This document shows, in pieces, positions 52,392 through 61,705 of a DNA stretch of 64,000 nt. A program made the translations under genes and the position numbers. Location: the NCBI RefSeq assembly GCF_015355625.1, contig NZ_JACLAF010000004.1:62001-126000 (forward strand), in the 5' to 3' direction. Source of the stretch: Tamlana sp. I1 (lineage in GTDB: Bacteria; Bacteroidota; Bacteroidia; Flavobacteriales; Flavobacteriaceae). A model generated the notes under the pieces. The model made no database searches, was not told the DNA's origin, and worked only from the letters and a program-made list of their open reading frames with translations. Numbering within the stretch: position 1 is the stretch's first letter; every line of letters starts with the position of its first letter.

Positions 52392-53233
52392 TGGCTGGTA
52401 TTTTATTGGGCATAGGTTTAGAATACGTGGATGCTGTTTTTACAAGTATCAAAAACAGTGATTTTTCGCAGTATACCATCACAGGAATGAAAACTCTAGC
52501 CATTCTTTTCTTTCTGATAAATATTCTAAAAAAATACAACGAAGGCATAGCCACCAACGCAGGTTTTACATGGGGGTTAACGCCATCAGAATTAGCAAAG
52601 AATTTTGCCGTAGTAATCTTAGTTATTTTTTCAACACAAGTATTAAATGTGTTCGATGCCCTTTTGGTTGCTATTGAAACACAATATCGTGATACAGCAC
52701 CAGTCTTATTGCCTTTACAAATGCAGGAGTTAGATTTAGAGCAGGATGTAGGGCCATTGAAAGCAGCCCAAAAAGCATTTGCCTTATTGTATGAAGCTTT
52801 AGTAACACCATTATACGGTTTAAAGGCGATAGCCTTTATCATGGGAATATTTTTATGGTTACTCGACTTGTTCATTTATCCACTGTTTTTAGCAGAGCGT
52901 TATTTCTTGTTGGGTATCATGCAAGCCTTTTTTCCCTTGGTCATTAGTTTAGCAGTATTTGAAAAGTTTAGAACCTTAGCTTATAATTTCTTCAAACTCT
53001 ATGCAGGTGTGTACATGCTAGTACCAGCCTTTTTTTTGGTGAATGTATTTGTTAATAACCTGTACACAGAAATCAATACGCACTTCTGGGTAGACTTGTT
53101 TGGAACCGATTGGGGCAGTGATTTTTTTGCGCCGCTCCTACAATTTGCCTCAGTTGGATTTATTGTGCTTTTAAAATTCAAACTCTATCGAAAGGCCAGC
53201 ACTTTTGTCTTCAAATTGTTTATAGGAGGCTAG
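52391..53233 (+). CDS. traJ: TraJ (VirB6-like) inner-membrane protein
   Basis: The 280-aa protein has several TM helices (about five to seven), with the segments FPLVISLAVFEKFRTLAYNF and FFKLYAGVYMLVPAFFLVN. It matches TraJ of CTnDOT, the VirB6 analogue. It is followed 31 bases later by traK. Confidence 0.87.
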   Translation: MAGILLGIGLEYVDAVFTSIKNSDFSQYTITGMKTLAILFFLINILKKYNEGIATNAGFTWGLTPSELAKNFAVVILVIFSTQVLNVFDALLVAIETQYRDTAPVLLPLQMQELDLEQDVGPLKAAQKAFALLYEALVTPLYGLKAIAFIMGIFLWLLDLFIYPLFLAERYFLLGIMQAFFPLVISLAVFEKFRTLAYNFFKLYAGVYMLVPAFFLVNVFVNNLYTEINTHFWVDLFGTDWGSDFFAPLLQFASVGFIVLLKFKLYRKASTFVFKLFIGG

Positions 53234-53263
53234 GGGGTAATCAGTTATAAAATATTTAAGAAA

Positions 53264-53878
53264 ATGAAAACACCGTATAAAAACATTTTTAGTGTACTAA
53301 AGCTCAACCGTTTCATTGTGTTAGCCGTAATAATAGGAGCTGTAATAACCTGTGTGGTTTCTGTAGTACTTGTGATTTTACTACATAAAGAAACCGTTAA
53401 TAATGCCTTTGTCGTCAACACAGAGGGGCAGGTCATTCCATTAAAATTCGTGTCTCATCAAGAGAATCTTGAAGTTGAAGTATTGGCGCATTTAGAAAAC
53501 TTTCATCGCTACTTTTATAATATTGACGCCAGCAACTATGAGAAAAATTTAGAGAAAGCCTTGTGGTTGGGCAATAGTACGGTAGATGGATTGTACAGAC
53601 AAAAGAAGGCAGATGGTGTCTATAATCGCTTGTTGCAATACTCTTTATTACAAAAGGTGATTAGCATCCATTCTAAGGTTGATATTCAAGCAGAGCCCTA
53701 TGCCTTTGAAACCAAAACTGTATTTGAAATCAATCGTGGGTCAATAATTGACACTTATGAAATGACGACTACAGGTAAATTAATTCATGTGGATAGGCAC
53801 TTTCCAAATAACCCCCACGGCCTTTTGATTACCAATTATTTTGAAAACACCTTAAAACGCATTGATAATGAAAATTGA
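53264..53878 (+). CDS. traK: TraK (VirB8-like) protein
   Basis: The 204-aa bitopic protein has one N-terminal TM (FIVLAVIIGAVITCVVSVVL) and a periplasmic domain (HLENFHRYFYNIDASNYEKN) as in TraK. It scaffolds the mating channel. Its stop overlaps the traM start. Confidence 0.9.
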   Translation: MKTPYKNIFSVLKLNRFIVLAVIIGAVITCVVSVVLVILLHKETVNNAFVVNTEGQVIPLKFVSHQENLEVEVLAHLENFHRYFYNIDASNYEKNLEKALWLGNSTVDGLYRQKKADGVYNRLLQYSLLQKVISIHSKVDIQAEPYAFETKTVFEINRGSIIDTYEMTTTGKLIHVDRHFPNNPHGLLITNYFENTLKRIDNEN

Positions 53879-54791
53879 TAAAAAGAAAATCGTTTTTATA
53901 ACCGTATTAGTCAGTATCATTTTATTTATAGCAGGATACAGTATGACCATTATGGGAGGCGATAATGAAGCCATTATAGACAACAATGACATTGCTATTC
54001 CAGACTTGCCAGATGATCAAAAGGAATATGAGACGAAACTAGAAGCCGTTGATGATTTAAAAGAAGTTCGAGAAACCAATGCGCCTAGTATTTATGATGA
54101 GCATTTGTTAGACTCAACGGGAGTTTATGATAGCGAATTATTAAGCAAGGAAAAAATGCGGATGGTAGATAGTATCTACAATAAAGGAAGGATAAGCTAT
54201 TCGGAAAGAAATTATAGGTCATCAGAAAATCAGGAGCAACAAGCAGGAAAAAGTGTAGATACTATACCTGAAAAAATAGTAGTAGATTATGAAACGATGG
54301 CAAAGGAGTTGGCTTTGGAGCATCAGTTGTTCTTCGCTTCAAACCCAGTAGTCAATGACAACCAAATTTTAAAAACTACTGATGCCTTTATTTATGCCCA
54401 GGTAGATGGAACGCAAACCGTTCGTAATAATTTCAGGCTACGGATGCGTTTAACTCAAGCAGCAAGAATAGATAATCGTGTTTATCCAAAAAACACAAAC
54501 ATTTATGGGTTTGTCAGTTTCAAACCCAACCGAACCATAATAAAAATTCAAAATATAAACCACCATCCTGTAAAACTTAAAGCTTTTGATTTAGAAGACG
54601 GCACAGAGGGCGTCTATATCGAAAACAGTTTTCATGCAGAAGCAAGTCAGGAGATTGTAGCTGATATTGTAGAGGATATTAATATAACGGGAGTACCACA
54701 AGTAGGAGGTATAAAGAAAATATTCCAAAGAGGAAATAGAGCTGTTAAAGTAACTATTGCTGATAATTATCAACTCATTTTAAAACCATAA
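53868..54791 (+). CDS. traM: TraM (VirB10-like) conjugation protein
   Basis: The 307-aa protein has one N-terminal TM (VFITVLVSIILFIAGYSM), a polar linker and a C-terminal domain (RLTQAARIDNRVYPKNTNIY). The ATG at 53868 is chosen over a TTG two codons upstream. It matches the DUF3714/TraM type that spans the envelope. Confidence 0.88.
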   Translation: MKIDKKKIVFITVLVSIILFIAGYSMTIMGGDNEAIIDNNDIAIPDLPDDQKEYETKLEAVDDLKEVRETNAPSIYDEHLLDSTGVYDSELLSKEKMRMVDSIYNKGRISYSERNYRSSENQEQQAGKSVDTIPEKIVVDYETMAKELALEHQLFFASNPVVNDNQILKTTDAFIYAQVDGTQTVRNNFRLRMRLTQAARIDNRVYPKNTNIYGFVSFKPNRTIIKIQNINHHPVKLKAFDLEDGTEGVYIENSFHAEASQEIVADIVEDINITGVPQVGGIKKIFQRGNRAVKVTIADNYQLILKP

Positions 54792-54794
54792 CTC

Positions 54795-55601
54795 ATGAAA
54801 GTATATGTATTTGTAGCCATGATATTACTATCATGCGACCTCATAGGGCAAAAAAGATTAGATACGATTTATGCTAACAATCATAAAAATGTCGCCTTGT
54901 TTTTTACTGAGCCCATCCGCCAGGGCGTTACTGGAGCACCTCATTTTGTGTTTACCTATAACCGAGATAAGGAACAATATTTTGGTCTGTTACAAGCAAC
55001 ACCTGGAAAAGAGAGTAATTTAATATCCATAACCAAAAATGGTCAAGTGTATTCCTATATTTTGAAATATAAGGAACACATTACGAAATTGAATTATTTT
55101 ATTGGTTTAGATGAAAGTATTGGAACAGAATCACCAGTGATTATAGATAAAAAAACAGACGACTCAATATCTTCAACGATCACAAATAAATCTAAAGATT
55201 ATAAGAATTTCTGTGATTTTTTATTGAGCAGAAACACAACTGCAATCAAAACAAAAAAAAGAAAGGGTGTTAAAGTGCAGTTGCAAGATGTGGCTTATCA
55301 TAAGGATGAAGTTTATTTAGTCATTGAAATCAAGAACAAATCACATATAGATTTTGAAGTCGATTACCTAAATGTTTACATTACTAGTGGAAATAAGAGA
55401 AGGAAAGCATCCTTTCAACGTTTACAGCAGAATATAATGTATCATCAAACCATTCCAAATCAAATTAAAGCAAACGAAGGTAAACGGTTTGTTTGTGTAC
55501 TTCCAAAATTCGTGCTTGGGGATAATGAAAGACTTATGGTTGAATTAAGTGAATTAAATGGAGGAAGAAAAGTGCTTGTAAAAACCAATAAAAGTTATTG
55601 A
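54795..55601 (+). CDS. traN: TraN (VirB9-like, DUF4138) protein
   Basis: The 268-aa exported protein has the TraN features: a signal peptide, LFFTEPIRQGVTGAPHFVFT and a C-terminal beta-domain (DVAYHKDEVYLVIEIKNKSH). It is the last tra gene seen; traO, traP and traQ of CTnDOT are not found after it. Confidence 0.87.
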   Translation: MKVYVFVAMILLSCDLIGQKRLDTIYANNHKNVALFFTEPIRQGVTGAPHFVFTYNRDKEQYFGLLQATPGKESNLISITKNGQVYSYILKYKEHITKLNYFIGLDESIGTESPVIIDKKTDDSISSTITNKSKDYKNFCDFLLSRNTTAIKTKKRKGVKVQLQDVAYHKDEVYLVIEIKNKSHIDFEVDYLNVYITSGNKRRKASFQRLQQNIMYHQTIPNQIKANEGKRFVCVLPKFVLGDNERLMVELSELNGGRKVLVKTNKSY

Positions 55602-55972
55602 AATTTGCTCATATTTCTAAAGCTATATGAGTTGTAACGAATTTCCATTAATAATCTCTAAAAACCATTGAGAAATGCTGCAGTAAAAATTCACTCATAT
55701 TTATTTTTTGAACTTAGTTTTTTTTTTTTGGAAGTTAACTGTATAAGTATGGTTGGTAACAAGAAGTTCAGGAATTTATTATTTTTTCAATTCAGCTTTT
55801 CTTAACCATTAAGTATTATAAAATATGTGGTGTAAAACATGGAAACCCCTAAAATAGTTGGTTTCTAAGTACTAATTTAATAGGGTTGGTACTATTAGAT
55901 ACCCTAATCGGTACTTAACAATACTTCAAGCTTAATAAATTGTGAACCTAACTAAATTAAGACTTGAAGCAT
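55602..55972. other. Gene-free spacer with GTACT repeats (possible ICE right side)
   Basis: No gene is visible. AGTACT or GGTACT occurs at 55868, 55888 and 55910, spaced 20 and 22 bases, and TAGGGT (55881-55886) is inverted at 55901-55906. This looks like an operator for the regulator that follows. The ICE may end somewhere in this stretch. No direct repeat of the tRNA-Pro end was seen. Confidence 0.4.
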
Positions 55973-57019
55973 ATGGAAATTTTAAGTTATATCGAAATTA
56001 ATAAGAATTCGAGATTACCAATGTATCAGCAAATTGTTGATTCTATAATTAAAAATATCTCAAATGGAAATATTAAATTGAATCAAAGATTGCCATCTAT
56101 AAATATGATTAGCGAGGATTTTTACTTATCTAGAGATACAGTAGAAAAAGCTTATAATGTTTTGAAGGAGCGAAATATTATCCAATCGATACACAGACGT
56201 GGTTATTATGTGGTGAAAAATGAAACCAATTGTAAGTTAAATATACTTTTTTTGGTCAATAAATTAAGTACCTATAAAATGCAAATTTATAACTCCTTTA
56301 TGGATAGGATAGGTTTAAATTCGAAAATGGATTTGGTGGTTTACCATTGCGATGAATTTCTGTTTTTAAATGCATTGAAAAATAATAAAATGGCGTATGA
56401 CTATTATGTTGTAATGCCTCATTTTAAAAATGAAAACATGCAACATACAAGCTATACAAATGAGGTGCTAGAGGCTATGAATGTTATTCCTAAAAATAAG
56501 TTACTAATTCTAGATAACGTCAGAGGGCCCTTTGAAGATGATGTAAGAGCTGTTTATCAAGATTTTGATAAAGATATATATGAAGCTTTAGATAAAGGGA
56601 AAAGTAAAATATCAAAATATAAAAAGTTAGTACTTATTTATCCTGAAAAATCGATTTATCCTTATCCTAGACGTATATTAAGAGGCTTTAGAAGATTTTG
56701 TCTAGAAAATGATATAGATTTTGAAATTTTAAATGAAGTTTGTGATGAAATGGTTTTTAAGAAAGGTGATTTGTTCATTACCATAGAAGAAGCTGATCTC
56801 GTTAATATAATAACTCAAATTAGAGAACAAGAATTGTCCTTAGGCGAAAGCATAGGGGTGATTTCATACAACGATACACCATTAAAAGATTTATTAGGAA
56901 TAACAGTAATGTCAACAGATTTTAAAGTTATGGGAGAAACTGCCGCTAAAATGATTTTAAATAATGACATGGGACGTATTAAGGTGCCTTTTAATTTTAT
57001 TGATCGTAAATCAATATAG
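55973..57019 (+). CDS. GntR-type regulator with LacI-like sensor domain
   Basis: The 348-aa protein has an N-terminal GntR winged helix (YQQIVDSIIKNISNGNIKLN, then LPSINMISEDFYLSRDTVEK) and a periplasmic-binding-protein-like C-terminal domain (EESIGVISYNDTPL-type segment). It probably senses a sugar and regulates the adjacent glycan locus and itself. The ATG at 55973 is preferred over a TTG at 55964. Confidence 0.85.
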   Translation: MEILSYIEINKNSRLPMYQQIVDSIIKNISNGNIKLNQRLPSINMISEDFYLSRDTVEKAYNVLKERNIIQSIHRRGYYVVKNETNCKLNILFLVNKLSTYKMQIYNSFMDRIGLNSKMDLVVYHCDEFLFLNALKNNKMAYDYYVVMPHFKNENMQHTSYTNEVLEAMNVIPKNKLLILDNVRGPFEDDVRAVYQDFDKDIYEALDKGKSKISKYKKLVLIYPEKSIYPYPRRILRGFRRFCLENDIDFEILNEVCDEMVFKKGDLFITIEEADLVNIITQIREQELSLGESIGVISYNDTPLKDLLGITVMSTDFKVMGETAAKMILNNDMGRIKVPFNFIDRKSI

Positions 57020-57146
57020 TTAATCACTGTTTAAATTTTACAATATTGTTTTATAATCGAAAATAAAGATTATTTAGTAAAGATGTGATTTGAAAATAGT
57101 TTTGTAGATTTTACTTTATTTTTTTGCAAAATTTGTATTTTGCCAC

Positions 57147-60100
57147 ATGCGAAAAATGTGTTTTTTAGTGCTTTTTGTACTATCCTGGTACATTAATGGG
57201 CAGAATGAAATATACAAGTTTAGTTCTGTATCTACAGCACATGGTTTATCTCAAAACTCTGCCATGGCTATTACTCAAGATTCGTTGGGGCAAGTTTGGA
57301 TTGGGACAAGAGATGGTTTAAATAGATACGATGGTACCAATATTACAGTTTATAGGCATAGTGATACATTAAACTCATTGTCAAGTAGTGATATTGTTTG
57401 TTTAGAGGTAGATCGAGAAGGTTTAATTTGGATTGGAACGGCATTAGGTCTTAATAAATATAATCCTAAAACAGATAGATTCACGAGATACCTAGCTGAT
57501 ACTAGCCATACATCCATTACAAATAATAGAATTACTTCTATTTGTGATTTTTCTAAAGATAAACTTTGGTTTGGAACATCTTCTGGAATTTCTATTTACA
57601 GCAGGAGTACTGATACGTTTACCACTATTTTAAAGGGGTATGTTATATATTCGGTACAAAAACTTTCTCAAAAATTACTAGCTGTTAGCACCAATAAAGG
57701 TCTCTTAAAAATTCAGGTTGAAGAAAATAATCATATTAATATTCAACCTATAAAGAATACTGAAAAATATGTAATTCAGGATATGATGTTAGCTGACGAT
57801 TCAAGTGTTCTATTGGCTACTAAAGAACATCACATTGTAGAATATCATTTGGTTAACGATTCCATTTCTCCTTATTTCCAAGAAAAATCTTTAAAAGGAT
57901 TAAATAGAAATGTACGAAAACTGCTTTTGGATAGAAGCGGGAATCTTTGGATTGGCACATATAAAGGTTTGCAAATCGCAAACAAAAACAAACAAATAAC
58001 TACTTTATATACAAATATTAACGATAGTGAGTCAATCAATGATAATTTTATAAAATCAATTTTTAAAGATGCAAAAGGTTCTATTTGGATAGGCACTTAT
58101 TACGGAGGTGTCAATATTTGGGACGAGTCTAATATTAATTTTCTTAAAATTACTCAAAGACCAGGGAATAGTGGATTGAGTTTTAAATCTATTAGCTCCA
58201 TAGAGACTTTTAAGAACAGTATTTATTTTGGTACTGAAGGAGGAGGTTTAACCTTATTAGATACGGTTTCTAGAAGTTATAAATATATAAATACTGAAAA
58301 CACTACTGAACTTCCTAGTGATAATATTAAGGCTTTATTTAAGGATAATGATAGTAAACTTTGGATTGGTACTTTTAATAAAGGAGTGGCTGTTTACGAT
58401 TTAAAATCAAAACAATTTAATACTACAATTTTACCAAATGAAGTCATTAAATTGTTGGATGATGTGGGGGTAAGTAGCATTGCACAAAGGTCTGATGAAA
58501 TATTTATTGGTACTTTAGGTAAAGGTGTAATTCGTTATAATTTGATTGATAACACTTTTGAAATTATTGCCGTAAACATGCAAAACAGAGAGAAAGGGCT
58601 AACTCATAATATAGTACGGACTATAAAGTTAGATTCTAGTGATAACCTCTGGGTCGGTACTTTCCAAGGATTAAGCAAAATAGACACTCAGAATCGCATT
58701 AGTAATTATTTTTTAGAAGAAAAAAAAGAGGCAAAATACACCATAACTTGTGTTTTTAATGATGCTAATAATCAGATTTGGGCTGGCACAGAAGTAGAAG
58801 GTTTATTTCGATTAGAAGGTGATACCTTTAAAAAAGTTAATTTAAAAATTGAAGATAATGAACCGGTAAAAGGTGTTAGAAGTATTGTTGAAGATAAACA
58901 AGGTCACTTCTGGATATCTACGCCAAATCAAGGTATTTTAAGATTTAATCCTAGAGAAAATATTATAGTAGCTAATTATACGCAAAAGGATGGATTACCT
59001 AGCAACCAGTTTAACTATAATGCAAGTTTTAAATATTTTAAAAACTATATATTTTTTGGTGGTTCAGAAGGTGTTGTGTGTTTTAATCCAGATAAATTGA
59101 TTAAAAACTCTTTTTCACCACAAGTTGTTTTAACAAGTTTTAAAATTAAAAATAAAGTTCTACATGTTGGAGGAGAAGAGGGGTTATTAAATAAAACTAT
59201 TTCTTATACAAACCAATTAGAATTATCTCATGACCAAGGTAATTTTAATATTTCTTTTGCTATTCCTAATTATTTAAATGCTAAAAATAACCATTATGTT
59301 TATAGGTTGCTGGGGTTAGAAGACGAATGGATAGAAACATCTCAAAGTTCAGCGTCCTATACTATTCAAGATCCAGGTACCTATGTTTTTCAGGTAAAAG
59401 GGATAAATAATGATGATGTTGAAAATACGGAACCAACATCATTACAAATAAAAGTAAATCCGGCACCTTGGCGTACTTGGTGGGCATTTTTGTTTTATGG
59501 TTTAGTTATTTTTTCAATTTTATATTATCTACTCAACCTACTAAAATCTAGACAGAAGCTAGGAAATCAGTTGGTTTTGGAGAAATTGGAAGCGGAGCAA
59601 ATTAAGAAAAACAATAAATCTAAACTGGAATTTTTTACTAATATTTCTCATGAATTTAGAACACCTTTAACTCTTATTCTTGGGCCTATAAGTCAGATTT
59701 TAGAAAACTATAGGGGGAGTAGTGAGATGTATAAAAAGTTAAAAGTGATAGAAAGTAATTCTAATCATTTATTACAACTCATAAATCGATTAATGGATTT
59801 TAGAAAGATCGAAAGTGACTTCATAAAATTAGAAACCGCGGAAATAAATATCGTTAAGTTTCTGAAGGAAATTTATTTATCCTTTTCTGAATATGCTAAA
59901 GACGGCAATTACCAGTACGAATTTTTTACATCTTCAGATCAAATATTGGTATACATCGATAGATATAAACTAGAGCGGGTTTTTTACAATTTAATTTCGA
60001 ATGCTTTTAGATACACACCAAAAAACGGAAAAATAGTAATAAGAATTATACAGGAAAAAGATACGGTTATAATTCAAGTAGAAGATTCAGGGGTGGGTAT

Positions 60101-61196
60101 TGCCGAGGAATTTAAAGACAAAATTTTTGAACGTTTTTTTGAATTGAATGCCAATAGGCAGCTAGTTAATGCTTATAACAAGGGTACAGGCATTGGGTTG
60201 TCTATAGTTAAAACCATAGTAAATTTACATAAGGGTAAAATTCAAGTTAAAGACAATTTAGAAGAAGGTAAAGGAAGTGTTTTTTCGGTTGAATTAAAAC
60301 AAGGAAGAGAACATTTAAGCGATGCCGATATTATTCACGATTTTAAATTTAGTGACGACTTAGAGCAATACGTTAACCAGTTATCAGATTCCGAAGTCAT
60401 ATTGGAAGACGATGTTTTAGATAGTTTAAAAGAAGAAGACAAACTAACCGTGTTATTGGTTGAGGATAATAAACCGCTCAGGAAGTTTATGAGAAGTTTA
60501 TTAAAGCAAAATTATAAGGTGTTGGAAGCCGAAAACGGTAAAGTGGCCTATAAAATAGCCTTACGTGAAGATGTAAATTTAATTGTAAGTGATGTCATTA
60601 TGCCGGAAATGACAGGAACCGAACTTTGTGCCAAAATTAAAACAGATGTTAGAACGAGTCATATTCCATTAATTTTATTAACATCTAGATCTTCATTAAT
60701 CTATAAAATAGAAGGTTTAGAAAGTGGTGCAGATGATTATATAAGTAAACCTTTTAATGTTAAGGAGTTTACGCTAAGAGTAAAGAATCTTTTAAATTCT
60801 ATCTCTCGTGTAAAAGAAAAAATAAATGCTAACGAAGATTTAATGCCTGAGGATTTGGTATTATCATCGATAGATGAAAATTTATATAAAAAGGCACTTC
60901 AAATTGTAGAAAAAAATATTTCTAATGAGCAGTTTGATATACCCATGTTTTGTAAAGAATTGGGAGTTAGTAGAACCGTGTTATTTAAAAAAATAAAGGT
61001 TTGGACCGATTTTACCCCTAAAGATTTTATTCAGCATATTCGATTAAAAAAAGCAGCCGATCTTTTAGAGCAAGATCAATATAGTATTTCTCAAATAAGC
61101 TATATGGTAGGATTTAAAAACCCTAAATATTTTAGCAAATGTTTCCGAAATAAATTTGATAAAACTCCTACCCAATATATTAAGACTTTTTCGTAG
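57147..61196 (+). CDS. Hybrid two-component system regulator (HTCS)
   Basis: The 1349-aa protein has a signal peptide, Reg_prop beta-propeller repeats (IWIGTALGLNKYNPK and similar WIGT motifs) to about residue 690, and a Y_Y_Y domain. One TM (YGLVIFSILYYLLNLL) follows, then a histidine kinase (H near 835 in ISHEFRTPLTL), a receiver (D near 1149 in VSDVIMPEMTG) and an AraC HTH at the C terminus. This one-protein regulator controls glycan-utilisation loci in Bacteroidota. It lies upstream of a SusC gene. Confidence 0.95.
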   Translation: MRKMCFLVLFVLSWYINGQNEIYKFSSVSTAHGLSQNSAMAITQDSLGQVWIGTRDGLNRYDGTNITVYRHSDTLNSLSSSDIVCLEVDREGLIWIGTALGLNKYNPKTDRFTRYLADTSHTSITNNRITSICDFSKDKLWFGTSSGISIYSRSTDTFTTILKGYVIYSVQKLSQKLLAVSTNKGLLKIQVEENNHINIQPIKNTEKYVIQDMMLADDSSVLLATKEHHIVEYHLVNDSISPYFQEKSLKGLNRNVRKLLLDRSGNLWIGTYKGLQIANKNKQITTLYTNINDSESINDNFIKSIFKDAKGSIWIGTYYGGVNIWDESNINFLKITQRPGNSGLSFKSISSIETFKNSIYFGTEGGGLTLLDTVSRSYKYINTENTTELPSDNIKALFKDNDSKLWIGTFNKGVAVYDLKSKQFNTTILPNEVIKLLDDVGVSSIAQRSDEIFIGTLGKGVIRYNLIDNTFEIIAVNMQNREKGLTHNIVRTIKLDSSDNLWVGTFQGLSKIDTQNRISNYFLEEKKEAKYTITCVFNDANNQIWAGTEVEGLFRLEGDTFKKVNLKIEDNEPVKGVRSIVEDKQGHFWISTPNQGILRFNPRENIIVANYTQKDGLPSNQFNYNASFKYFKNYIFFGGSEGVVCFNPDKLIKNSFSPQVVLTSFKIKNKVLHVGGEEGLLNKTISYTNQLELSHDQGNFNISFAIPNYLNAKNNHYVYRLLGLEDEWIETSQSSASYTIQDPGTYVFQVKGINNDDVENTEPTSLQIKVNPAPWRTWWAFLFYGLVIFSILYYLLNLLKSRQKLGNQLVLEKLEAEQIKKNNKSKLEFFTNISHEFRTPLTLILGPISQILENYRGSSEMYKKLKVIESNSNHLLQLINRLMDFRKIESDFIKLETAEINIVKFLKEIYLSFSEYAKDGNYQYEFFTSSDQILVYIDRYKLERVFYNLISNAFRYTPKNGKIVIRIIQEKDTVIIQVEDSGVGIAEEFKDKIFERFFELNANRQLVNAYNKGTGIGLSIVKTIVNLHKGKIQVKDNLEEGKGSVFSVELKQGREHLSDADIIHDFKFSDDLEQYVNQLSDSEVILEDDVLDSLKEEDKLTVLLVEDNKPLRKFMRSLLKQNYKVLEAENGKVAYKIALREDVNLIVSDVIMPEMTGTELCAKIKTDVRTSHIPLILLTSRSSLIYKIEGLESGADDYISKPFNVKEFTLRVKNLLNSISRVKEKINANEDLMPEDLVLSSIDENLYKKALQIVEKNISNEQFDIPMFCKELGVSRTVLFKKIKVWTDFTPKDFIQHIRLKKAADLLEQDQYSISQISYMVGFKNPKYFSKCFRNKFDKTPTQYIKTFS

Positions 61197-61215
61197 ACTT
61201 TTATTTTTGTTAAGA

Positions 61216-61259
61216 ATTAAGGTGTTTTTTGATTAAATTTTTAAAAAAACACCTTAATT
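61216..61259 (+). terminator. Intrinsic terminator after the HTCS gene
   Basis: AATTAAGGTGTTTTTT (61216 on) pairs with AAAAAACACCTTAATT (61244-61259), with the loop between. The T run makes it a good terminator. Confidence 0.82.
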
Positions 61260-61403
61260 ATAAGATAAATTAGTACTTCAGACACCTTATTGCGTACAAA
61301 ATTACACCTTTGATTTCTTAATTTTGACCTAGTTAACGGTTAAAAAAACAAAATACTTTAGCTTAATAAATTATTATAAAGGTTCTAATGTACTCTAGAT
61401 ACC

Positions 61404-61490
61404 ATGAAAATTAAAAATCAAAAAACTTTAGAGCTTTTTCTAATATTAATGATTGCTCTTATCGTTTTAACAATGATATACTTTTATTAA
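61404..61490 (+). CDS. Possible 28-aa membrane peptide
   Basis: A short frame encodes a peptide that opens MKIKNQKTLEL and continues as one hydrophobic helix ending IYFY. It lies in the 509-base space between the HTCS terminator and susC. Codon use and isolation cannot confirm it. It might be a tiny membrane protein or chance. Confidence 0.3.
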   Translation: MKIKNQKTLELFLILMIALIVLTMIYFY

Positions 61491-61705
61491 AGTTGAAATT
61501 TAAATCATGTGTATTTAATGGTGTCAAAATGAATTTTAATAATCATAGGAATTTAATAATTAGTTTTTTTTAACAAAATATTAATATAAGTTCTGGTAAC
61601 CATACAAAACAGGATAGAACCAATTAAGCGAAGTTGTAAAATTGTTATCATAAAACTTTATAAGCTATCCGCTTATATATTAACTAAATTCAAACTAAAT
61701 ATTTA

